Below are positions 34,626 to 44,080 of a stretch of DNA of 64,000 bases, in pieces. Source of the DNA: Lichenostomus cassidix (taxonomy: Eukaryota; Chordata; Aves; Passeriformes; Meliphagidae); contig VLJF02000863.1 of the NCBI GenBank assembly GCA_008360975.2, positions 1 through 64,000 on the forward strand, written 5' to 3'. The position numbers were made by a program, and so were the translations under genes. The stretch's first letter is position 1. The number at the start of each line of letters is the position of its first letter. Under the pieces are notes generated by a model. It saw only the letters and a list, made by a program, of their open reading frames with translations. It was not told where the DNA came from and did not search any database.

Positions 34626-34785
34626 TTCCCGGCGGCCGCTCAGCTGCTCAGCAGATGCGAAGAGAGACAATGAAATCCAAATTTCCCTCCTTTGATAAAT
34701 CCCAAAAAAAGCCTCCGGAATGTCTCCGCAATTCCTCTGCAGCTCCTCAAGTTCACAGCGAAACAAAATCCCATAAAAATCCCAT
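34626..34785. promoter_or_regulatory. Candidate conserved island
   Basis: Unique 160-bp block beginning GGCGGCCGCTCAGCTGCTCA, with CAGATGCGAAGAGAGACAAT, CCTTTGATAAATCCC and CCTCTGCAGCTCCTCAAGTT. The E-box-like CAGCTG and the GATAAA site are visible. No coding evidence; a short frame through it is interrupted by repeats. Confidence 0.4.
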
Positions 34786-35640
34786 AAAAAAACCCACAAA
34801 AAACTCCAAAAAAACCCCCAAAAACCCCAAAAAAACCCCAAAAAACCCCAAAAATCCTCAAAATCCTCATTTTCGCTGCGGAAAAAATCAAATTATTCCC
34901 CGAAAGAATTGGGAATTTTTTTGGGAGAAAAAAGCGGAAAAATTGGGGATTTTTGGGGATCAAAAGGAGATTTTTTTTGGGTTTTTTTTGTTCTTCTCTC
35001 TGCGGTTTTTTCTGTTGCCAAGATGTGGTTTTTAATTGGAACCGGATGGGAAAAAAAATGGGAATAAAAATAAAAATAAATCCTTGGGAAGGAGGGAGAG
35101 AGAATTCAAGCCGGGTGGGAAAAAAAAATCAGAAAATTAAAATAAAAATAAATAATGTGTAAAAAATTAATATATTAAAAAAAATTAATATATTTAAAAA
35201 ATAATGTAAAATAAATTCAATTCTCGCCTTTAAATCGGATTTTTTCCGCTTTATTTTCTCGGTTTTCGAGGGGAAAATTCAATTTATTGTGTTTTTTTCC
35301 TCAGTCTCAAAGGCCTGAAATTCAATTTATTGTATTTTCCTCCAGATTTTCTCTTTTAAGGGGAAAATTTAAGATATTTGGTTTTTCTGATTTTTCCAGT
35401 GTCTCAATTGGATTTTTCTCCTGATTTTCTTTGTTTTAAAGGGAAAATTCCATTTATTCAATGTTTTCCTCCAGATTTTCTCTGTTTTCAAGGCTTAAAT
35501 TCCATTTGTTTTCCATTTATTTTGCATTTATTTTGCATTTATTTTCCATTTATTTTCCATTTATTTTCCATTATTTCCATTAAATTCAAACCCACAGTGC
35601 GAAATGTTGTTTTGTCCTCTCTAAGGTGTAAAAATTCTAT
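34786..35640. other. Mixed low-complexity spacer
   Basis: CCCCAAAAA units (to 34860), a semi-unique T-rich segment (TTGCCAAGATGTGGTTTTTA near 35015), a TTAATATATT palindrome pair (35167-35195), then GGGAAAATTCAATTTATTG-type units to about 35590. Nothing gene-like is seen. Confidence 0.5.
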
Positions 35641-36085
35641 TTTTTTGGGATTTTTTTTTTCTTTCTTTTTTGGGGATTTTTTGAGGATTTTTCCGGATAT
35701 TTTGAGGATTTTTGGGGCATTTTTTGATTTTGGGACTTTTTGGGACTTCTTTGGGATTTTGGGGATTTTTTTTCATTTTTGGGTGATTCTTAGGGGATTA
35801 TTTTGAGGATTTTTGGGGATTTTGGTGGATTTTTGGGGCTTTCATGACTCTTTGGGATTTTTTGATTTTGGGGGATTTTGGGGCCACTGGGGGATATTTT
35901 TAGGTTTGGGTTTAGGAGTCCCCTTTTGGGGATTTTTTTGGATTTTTAAGGTTTCTTTTGCGATTTTTTCATGAATTATTTTCGATCTTTTTTATATATT
36001 TTTGGGGGACTTTTTTAGGATTTTTTTGTCTTTTTTTCCCATTTTTTCCCCATTTTTCCCCCTTTTTTTCCCATTTTTTTTAGGA
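35640..36085. repeat. GGATTTTTTGGGG low-complexity tract
   Basis: Degenerate T-run/G-run units of 9-14 bp without a recognisable gene. It leads into the four-copy array. Confidence 0.75.
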
Positions 36086-37480
36086 TTTTCCCCAACAAGC
36101 CGGGAGGTCCCAAAAATCCCCAAAAAAACCTCTTTAAAAATCCTCATAATTCCCGGATTTGCCTTTTCCCGGCGAGAAAAAAGAGCAAAGATTGTAAAAT
36201 TTGATGGATTTTTTTGCGATTTCTTAATTTATTTTTGGGGGGAATAATTCCCCTTTTTTGGGGATTTTTGGTGATTTTTTTTTCGATTTTTTAAATGATT
36301 TTTTCCCGATATTTTTATTTTTGGGGGGATTTTTAAGGATTTTTGCCATTTTTTTGCCATTTTTTAGGATTTTTAAAGGATTTTTTTAGGATTTTTTCGC
36401 CATTTTTTTAGGATTTTTTTCCCAGCACCACAACAAGCCGGGAGGTCCCAAAAAACCCCAAAAAAACCTCTTTAAAAATCCTCATAATTCCCGGATTTGG
36501 GTTTTCCCGGCGAGAAAAAAGAGCAAAGATTGTAAAATTTGGGGGATTTTTTTGCGATTTTTTGGGGCTTTTTTGAGGGATTTTTGTTTTTATTTTTCTG
36601 GGAATTTTTCGAATTTTGGGGGAATTTTTTGGTGATATTTTTTGGGATTTTTTGGGGATATTTTGGGATTTTTGGGATTTTTTGATTTTTTTGATATTTT
36701 TTATATTTTGGGGGATTTTAAAGGATTTTTTAAGGATTTTTTAGGATTTTTTTAGGATATTTTTGCCATTTTTAAAATTTTTTTTCGATATTTTGGGATT
36801 TTTAAAGGATTTTTTGTCCTTTTTGCCATTTTTAGCCAATTTTTAACCTTTTGGCCTTTTTGCCATTTTTTAAGTTTTCCCCAACAAGCCTGGAGGTCCC
36901 AAAAACCCCAAAAAAACCTCTTTAAAAATCCTCATAATTCCCATTTGGCTTTTCCCGGCGAAAAGAGCAAAGATTGTAAAATTTGATGGATTTTTTTGCG
37001 ATTTCTTAATTTATTTTTTGAGGGGAATAATTCCCCTTTTTGGGGGATTTTTGGGGGATTTCTGGTGATTTTTTTTTCGATTTTTTAAATGATTTTTTCC
37101 GATATTTTTGATATTTTTGGGGGGATTTTAAAAGGATTTTTTTGCCATTATTTTGCCAATTTTTTAGGATTTTTTTTTAATTTTTTTGCGATTTTTTTAG
37201 GATTTTTTTCCCGATATTTTTGATTTTTTTGGGGGGATTTTTAAAGGATTTTTTTGTCTTTTTTTGCCATTTTTTAGCCAATTTTTAACCTTTTTTTTGC
37301 CTTTTTTTTGCCATTTTTTAGGATTTTCCCCAACAAGCCGGGAGGTCCCAAAAAACCCCAAAAAAACCTCTTTAAAAATCCTCATAATTCCCGGATTTGC
37401 CTTTTCCCGGCGAGAAAAAAGAGCAAAGATTGTAAAATTTGATGATTTCCTGCAGTTTACAATTCCTGAGCCAAAAAAGG
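36086..37480. repeat. Four-copy complex repeat, 340-450 bp period
   Basis: Four copies (near 36091, 36430, 36881 and 37331) of a 130-150 bp core. The core includes CCAACAAGCCGGGAGGTCCC, CCTCTTTAAAAATCCTCATA, TTCCCGGCGAGAAAAAAGAG and CAAAGATTGTAAAATTTGAT; T/G low-complexity DNA separates the copies. The last copy continues into GATTTCCTGCAGTTTACAAT, the probable original context, so the array may have copied an element whose right edge is near 37475. Confidence 0.88.
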
Positions 37481-37700
37481 ACAAAAAAAACCCCAAAAAA
37501 AACTCGTTTTGGATTTTATTTTATTTTATTTTCCTTTTTTTTTGGCGTCGATTGTTCTTTGGGATCTCCGAGGTGATAAATCTGAATTATTTCCGGAGCT
37601 GGAAAAGAGGAGAAAAATCATAAAAATGGGAATAAAATGGAATAAAATGGGAGAAATTGGAGGGAAATCGTTAAATTCGCAACGACTTCCGAGAGGAGGA
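37481..37700. other. Semi-unique spacer
   Basis: Contains GGCGTCGATTGTTCTTTGGG and GATCTCCGAGGTGATAAATC near 37545-37580 and AATTCGCAACGACTTCCGAG near 37674. It could be a degraded conserved element; no gene is recognised. Confidence 0.35.
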
Positions 37701-38720
37701 GAGGAGGAAATAAATAGAAATAAATTGGGGAAAAAAGGGGGAAAAAAGGGGGAAAAAATGGGGGAAAAAATCCAAATAAAATTGGGTTAAAAAGGGGAAA
37801 AAATAGAAATAAAATTGGGTTAAAAAGGGGAAAAAATCCAAATAAAATTGGGTTAAAAAGAGGAAAAAATAGAAATAAAATTGGGGGAAAAAGGGAAAAA
37901 TCCAAATAAAATTGGGTTAAAGAGGAAAAAATAGAAATAAAATTGGGGAAAAGGGAAAAAATCCAAATAAAATTGGGTTAAAAAGAGGAAAAAATAGAAA
38001 TGAAATTGGGTTAAAAAGGGGAAAAAATCCAACTAAAATTGGGTTAAAAAGGGGAAAAAATAGAAATAAAATTGGGTTAAAAAGGGGGAAAAATCCAAAT
38101 AAAATTGGGGGAAAAAGGGGAAAAAATCCAACTAAAATTGGGTTAAAAAGGGGAAAAAATAGAAATAAAATTGGGTTAAAAAGGGGAAAAAATAGAAATA
38201 AAATTGGGGGAAAAAGGGGGAAAAAAGGGAAATAAATAGGGGGAAAAATGGAAATAAAATTGGGGTAAAAAAGGAAAGAAAAGGGGGAAAAAATAGGGGA
38301 AAAATCAAAATAAAATTGAGTTTAAAAGGGAATAAAAAGGAAAAAAATCCAAATAAAAGGGAAAATTGGGTTAAAAAGGGAATTAAAAGGGAAATAAGTA
38401 GGAGAAAAAAATCAAAATAAAATTGGGTTAAAAGGGAATAAAAAGGAAATAAAAATCCAAATAAAATTGGGTTTAAAAGGGAAATAAAAACGGAAAAATC
38501 AAAATAAAAGGGAAATTGGGGTAAAAAAAGGGAATTAAAGAAATAAAAATGGGGGTGGAAAAATGAAATAAATTGGGGGAAAAAGGGGGAAAAAAGGGAA
38601 ATAAATAGGGAAAAAATCGAAATAAAAGGGGAAAAATGGGTTAAAAAGGGAATAAAAAGGAAAAAATAATCCAAATAAAAGGGGAAAATTTGGTTTTAAA
38701 AAGGGAAATTTTTTAGGGTT
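37700..38720. repeat. Minisatellite AAATTGGGTTAAAAAGGGGA
   Basis: About 30 units of 32-36 bp, AAATTGGGTTAAAAAGGGGA followed by AAAAATAGAAATAA or AAAAATCCAAATAA. Frames on the minus strand are artefacts. Confidence 0.92.
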
Positions 38721-38864
38721 TGTTGGAGATAAAAAGGCTCCGAAATGACCCCAAAAAATCCCTTTTTTTTTAGGGTTTGGATGGAGAAAAAAATTCAATT
38801 TTTTTAGGGTTTGTTGGATAAAAAAATTGGCTCCAAAAATCCCAATTTTTTAGGGTTTGTTAAA

Positions 38865-39265
38865 ATAAAAAATAAAATAGAAAATAAAGTAGAAAAGAAA
38901 ATAAAATAAAACAAAAATGGAATAGAAAATAAACCAGAAAATAAAATAAAATATAAAAAATAAAATTAAAATAATAAAATAAAAATAGAAAACAAAATAG
39001 AAAATAGAAATAAAATAAATTAAATAGAAAAGAAAATAAAAAAGAAAACAAAACAAAACAAAAAATGGAATAGAAAATAAACCAGAAAATAATAAAATAA
39101 AATAAGAAAATAAAATAGAAAATAAAATGGAAAAGAAAATAGAAAATAAAATAGAAAATAAAATGGAAAATAAAATGGAAAATAAAATAGAAAATAAAAT
39201 AGAAAATAAAATAGAAAATAAAATAGAAAATAAAATAAAATAAAATAAACCCAAATAAAATAAAC
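38865..39265. repeat. AAAATAAAATAG microsatellite
   Basis: 400 bp of AAAATAAAATAGAAAATA-type units, very AT-rich and free of C except at its edges. Confidence 0.92.
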
Positions 39266-39289
39266 CCAAATAAACCAAACCCCATTCAA

Positions 39290-39515
39290 TCCCCCGAGGA
39301 TGGAAAAATCCCAATAAAAACCCCAAAAAAACGGAATTATTGTGAATTTCCCAAAAAGCCAAATCAATCCTGCCGAAGCACCAAGTTGGATTTCAGCCAA
39401 ATGCAGCAGGAATTTCACCAAAATCCCAAAAAAAACCCCAAAAATTCCTAACGAAGTTTCTCCTGAACTCCTCAAATCCTCCAGACTGAGACAGAAAACC
39501 CCAAATCGCTGCTTT
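39290..39515. promoter_or_regulatory. Candidate conserved island
   Basis: Unique block with GAATTATTGTGAATTTCCCA, CAATCCTGCCGAAGCACCAA, GTTGGATTTCAGCCAAATGC and CAGACTGAGACAG. It differs from the flanking repeats in composition and could be a cluster regulatory element. No open frame of note. Confidence 0.4.
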
Positions 39516-40405
39516 TAGGGGTTTTAGTTTTTTAGGGATTTTTTAGGGTTTTTGAAGGATTTTAGGGTTTTAAGAGTTTTTAGGATTTTGGGGTTTTAGG
39601 GTTTAGGGATTTTTTTTTAGGTTTTTTAAGGGTTTTTAGGGTTTTTAGGGATTTTTAGGGATTTTTAGGGATTTTTAGGATTTTTAAGGGATTTTTATTT
39701 TTAAGGGTTTTTTAAAGGTTTTTTCAGGATTTTTAGGGTTTTTTAGAGTTTTTAAGGGTTTTAGGTTTTTGGGTTTTTAAGGGTTTTTAGGGTTTTTAAG
39801 GGTTTTAAAGGGATTTTTTAGGGTTTTTTTAGGGTTTTTTTAAGGGTTTTTTTAAGGGTTTTTTAGGGGTTTTTAGGGTTTTTTTAAGGGTTTTTTTAGG
39901 GATTTTTAGGGGTTTTTTTTAGGGTTTTTTTAAGGGTTTTTTTAGGGTTTCTTAAGGGATTTTTTAGGGATTTTCTAAGGATTTTTAAAGTTCTTTCTAA
40001 GGGTTTTTTTAGGGTTTGTTTTGGTTTTTTAGGGTTTTTTTTTAGGGGGTTTTAGGTTTTTTAGGGTTTTTTTAAAGGGTATTTTTTAGAGGTTTATTTA
40101 GGTTTTTTAAAGGATTTTTAGGGTTTTTAGGGGTTTTTAAGGGTTTTTAGGTGTTTTTGGGTTTTTTTTAGGTTTCTTCAGGGTCTTTTTAGGGTTTTGG
40201 GGGTTTTTAGAGGTTTTTTTAGAGTTTGTTTTTTAGGGTTTTTTTAGGTTTTTTAGGGGTTTTTTTAGGGGTTTTTAGGGTGTTTCTTAAGGGTTTTTAA
40301 AAGGGTTTTTTTGAGTTTTCTTTAAGGTCATTTTTCAGGGTTTTTTGGGGTTTTTTAGGGTTTTTTAAAGGTTTTTAGGATTTTTTAAGGGTTTTTTAGG
40401 TTTTT
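39515..40405. repeat. TTTTTAGGG minisatellite
   Basis: About 70 degenerate units of TTTTTAGGG, TTTTTTAGGG and TTTAAGGG. It contains TTAGGG hexamers but with variable T-runs, so it is not a canonical telomeric repeat. Confidence 0.9.
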
Positions 40406-40409
40406 TTCT

Positions 40410-40665
40410 TTTCTCCCAAAGAACCAAACGGCGCCGAAAATCTCATCCGGTTTCGATTTCGGATCGAAGATTTTAACCCAAAAAAAACCCCAAAAAATCA
40501 GATTTTTTCCTCTCATTTCACGCCGGGAAATAAATCCACAAAGGAAAATCCTTCGGGAATTTTTTTGGGCTTGAAAATCTTTGGGAAAAATCCGATTTTT
40601 GGGAATTTCTGGGAGGATTTCCCTCATCCGGTACAAATCACCCCAAACGGTCAAGTTCCACTTTT
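40410..40665. promoter_or_regulatory. Candidate conserved island
   Basis: Mostly unique DNA with AACCAAACGGCGCCGAAAAT, TCATCCGGTTTCGATTTCGG, CATTTCACGCCGGGAAATAA and GGTACAAATCACCCCAAACG. CpG-containing and surrounded by simple repeats. Function unknown. Confidence 0.35.
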
Positions 40666-40864
40666 GTTTTCCTTTTTTTTCCCTTTTTTTCTCTCAAATT
40701 TTTCCTTTTTTTTCCATTTATTTTCCCTTTTTTTCTCCTATATTTTAATTTTCCCATTTTTCCCCATTTTTTCCCATTTTTTCCTCATTTTTCCCTAATT
40801 CTCCTTTCGGTTTTTTAACCATTTTTTCCCTTTTTTCCCCCAAAAATATTTCCTTTTTCTTTCC

Positions 40865-41115
40865 CTTGAAAATGACTCTGAACGAGTCGTGATCTTGAAA
40901 TTCCAGCCGATTTTCCCCTTTTTTTTTTTTTCCCATTTCCTCCTCTTTTTTCCCCCAAAAAATACAGAAAAACCTCTTCGATCCCAATTCTTGTATTCGG
41001 GAATAAAAAAGGGAATAAATCGAGATGGAAAAACCGCGAAAAACTCAAATTTCGCCGATTTTAGGCAAAAAAATTCTCGCTGGGAGATTAAAAAATTCCT
41101 AAAAAATTCACCCAA
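40865..41115. other. Semi-unique island with an inverted repeat
   Basis: Contains ACTCTGAACGAGTCGTGA near 40873 (ACTC ... GAGT inverted pair), CTTGAAATTCCAGCCGATTT and TCGATCCCAATTCTTGTATT near 40978. The middle is a short pyrimidine tract. No gene is recognised. Confidence 0.35.
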
Positions 41116-41489
41116 AAAATGGGAATTTCTCCAACAAAAAAAGGGGAAAGAAGAAAAAAAATCAAAGAGGGAAAAAAAGTGAATTTTCTCCATAAAATCT
41201 GTGAGGAAATAATGAAAATTCCATTAAAATCCGCCGGGAAAAAATGGAAATTCCAATAAAATAAATTGAAATAAAAATAAATTCAAATAAAATTAATTCA
41301 AATAAAATAAATCCAATAAAATCCATCCGGATTCTGAGAGTTTCCATTGAAAGTTGATTTTTCCCGCCGCCGGATGGGAAAATTCCCGAAAAAAATCCAA
41401 ATAAAGTGGGAAAGGAAGGAGAGAAAAACTCACCGGTTAGAATCTCAAATTTGCTCCTTTTTGCCCCAAAACGGAGATTTATTTTCTCC

Positions 41490-42345
41490 ACTTTCCGCTG
41501 GATTTTTCCCCTTTTTTTCCCCTTTTTTCCCCCTTTTTTCTCCTTTTTTCCCTCCTTTTTTCTCCTTTTTTTCCTCTTTTTTTCCTCCTTTTTTTCTCCA
41601 TTTTTTCTCCATTTTTTCCACTTTTTTCTCCCTTTTTTCCTCCTTTTTTTCTCCTTTTCTTCTGCTTTTTCCTCCTTGTTTCTCCTTTTTCTCCTTGTTT
41701 TTCTCCTTTTTTCTCCATTTTTCCACTTTTCTCCCTTGTTTCCTCCTTTTTTTCCTCCTTTTTTTCTCTTTTTTCCCCTTTTTCCCCCTTTTTTTTCTCC
41801 CTTTTTTCCTCCTTTTTCTCCCTTGTTTTCGTCCTTTTTTCTCCTTTTTTTCCCACTTTTTTTCCCCCTTTCTACTTTTTTTCTCCTTTTTTTCTCCACT
41901 ATTCTCTGGATTTTTCCCCCCTTTTTTCTCCCTTTTTTCCCCCTTTTTTCCCCTTTTTTTCCTCCTTTTTTCTCCTTTTTTTCTCCTTTTTTTCTCCTTT
42001 TTTCCCCTTTTTTTTTCTCCTTTTTTCCCCTTTTTTTTCCCCTTTTTTTCTCCTTTTTTTCTCCTTTTTTCTCCTTTTTTCCTCCACTCTCCGCTGGATT
42101 TTTTTCCCTTTTTTTCTCCTTTTTTCCTCCATTTTTCCCCATTTCTTCCCCTTTTTTTTCCCCCTATTTTTCCCCCAGTTTTCCTCATTTTTTCCCCTTT
42201 TTTCCCCATTTTTTTTCTCCTTTTTTCCCCATTTTTCCCCATTTTTCCCCAATTTTTTCCCCAATTTTTCCCCAATTTTTTCCCCTTTTTTCCCCATATT
42301 TTTCCCCATTTTTTCCCATTTTCCCCATTTCCCCATTTTATTTTT
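41490..42345. repeat. Polypyrimidine array (CTCCTTTTTTCCC)
   Basis: About 850 bp with the + strand almost entirely C and T, in units TTTTTTCTCC and TTTTTTCCCC. It runs directly into CTCTCTCTCCGCAG at 42345-42359. Lys/Glu/Gly-rich minus-strand frames are artefacts. Confidence 0.92.
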
Positions 42346-42482
42346 CTCTCTCTCCGCAGATGTTTTCCATCCCAGAAATCTGAGCTGTTTCGGGAATTTC
42401 TGTGGATAATTGGAAAAATCTGTTTTTCGGGAGGGGGAAGGAGGGAGCAACTGCCGAGCAGCTGGAAACCTGGAAACATATA
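42345..42482 (+). other. Unique island preceded by a strong splice-acceptor-like sequence
   Basis: TTTCTCTCTCTCCGCAG ends at about 42359 and is followed by ATGTTTTCCATCCCAGAAAT, then GTGGATAATTGGAAAAATC and GCAACTGCCGAGCAGCTGGA. The layout could mark the 3' splice site of a noncoding exon in the + strand, or simply be a conserved element edge. The frame from the ATG stops after seven codons (MFSIPEI), so coding is not supported. Confidence 0.35.
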
Positions 42483-43020
42483 AAATAAAATAAAATAAAA
42501 TACAAAATATAAAATATAAAATAAAAAATAAAATAAAATAAATAAAAGAAAATAAAAGAAAATATAAAATATAAAATATAAAAAATAAAATAAAATAAAA
42601 ATAAAATAAAATAAAAGACAAAATATAAAATAAAAAATAAAATAAATAAAATAAAAAACAAAACAAATAAAATAAAATACAAAATATAAAATATAAAATA
42701 TAAAATATAAAATATAAAATATAAAATATAAAATAAAATAATTTAAAATAAAACAAAACAAAATAAAGTAAAATAAAACAAAATAAAATAAATAAAATAA
42801 AATAAACAAAATAAAATAGAGTTAAAGATAAAATATAACATAAAATATAAAATAAAATAAAATTTACATTTAAATAAAATAAAATAAAATAGAAAATAGA
42901 AGAAAATAAAATATAAAATAAAATAAATAAAAACGAAACAAAACAAAATAAAATAAAATAAAATAAATAAATAAAATCAAAAATAATAAAATAAAATATA
43001 AAATAAAATAAAAAATTACA
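42483..43020. repeat. AAAATAAAATAT microsatellite
   Basis: 540 bp of AAAATA, AAATATA and AAACAAAATA units. Confidence 0.92.
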
Positions 43021-43194
43021 TTGAAAAAAAACCCAATAAAATACAAGAATTTCTCAAAAAAAATTTCGGATTTTATTGTCTTTTTCTCGGTTAGAAATAG
43101 AAAAAAAAAGGGAGTTTCGGGAAAAGCCTGGATGGGAATTTTGGGAATTTTTTCCTCAATTTTTTGGCTCCAAATTTTTTCTCCCAAGAGGGAC

Positions 43195-43940
43195 AGAAAA
43201 AGAGGATTTTAGGGGCAGAAAAAGAGGATTTTTAGGGGAAAAAAAGACGATTTTGGGTACAGAAAAAGAGGATATTTGGAGCACAAAAAGAGGATTTTTG
43301 GGGAAGAAAAAGAGGATTTTTGGTGCAGAAAAAGAGGATTTTGGGACAGAAAAAGAGGATTTTTAAGGGTAGAAAAAGAGGATTTTTGGGGCCAAAATAA
43401 CAGGATTTTTATGGCAGAACAAGAGGATTTTGGGGGTACAATAACAAAATTTTTCGACAAAATAACAGGATTTTTAGGGCACAAAAAGAGGATTTTTGGA
43501 GCAGAAAAAGAGGATTTTTTGAACAGAAAAAGAGGGTTTTTGGGGGCAGAAAAAGAGGATTTGTTGGGCAGAAAAAGAGGATTTTTCAGGGCAGAAAAAT
43601 AGAATTTTTGGGACAGAAAAAGAGGATTTTTGGGGAAGAAAAAGAGGATTTTTGGGGACAGAAAAAGAGGATTTCGAGGGCAGAAAAAGAGGATTTTTGG
43701 GGTAGAAAAAGAGGATTTTGGGGACAGAAAAAGAGGATTTTTACGGGCAGAAAAAGAGGATTTTTAGAGCACAAAAAGAGGATTTTTGGAGCACAAAAAG
43801 AGGAATTTTTGGGGCACAAAAAGGAAATTTTGGAGCACAAAAAGAGGAAATTTTGGAGCACAGAAAGAGGAATTTTTGGGGCACAAAAAGAGAAATTTTT
43901 GGGGCACAAAAAGAGGATTTTGGGGCACAAAAAGAGGATT
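43195..43940. repeat. 22-bp minisatellite AGAAAAAGAGGATTTTTGGGGC
   Basis: About 33 units of AGAAAAAGAGGATTTTTGGG with small variants; from 43765 a CACAAAAAGAGG form dominates. Copies are among the best conserved in the window, so expansion is recent. Frames in both directions are artefacts. Confidence 0.95.
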
Positions 43941-43941
43941 T

Positions 43942-44080
43942 CCGGAGCGACCCGCCAAGGGCAGAATGTAAAAAAATCACACAGAAAACATCAAATAAAA
44001 AGCAGAAATGATTTATTAATAAATCGAATTTCCTCCTCATTTCCCATCACATCCCAAACTCAACCCGCGCTCGGATTTGG
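43942..44080. promoter_or_regulatory. Candidate HOXC10 upstream element with PBX-HOX-like site
   Basis: Unique island about 3.2 kb upstream of the HOXC10 start, with CGACCCGCCAAGGGCAGAAT, AAACATCAAATAAAAAGCAG and TGATTTATTA at 44009-44018 followed by ATAAATCG. TGATTTAT matches the composite consensus bound by PBX with posterior HOX proteins. The array that follows starts at its right edge. Confidence 0.45.

Noticed and set aside
39515..40405. Interstitial telomere repeat
   Set aside because: TTAGGG occurs, but T-runs vary from 3 to 8 and GGG spacing is irregular; better described as a TTTTTAGGG minisatellite.
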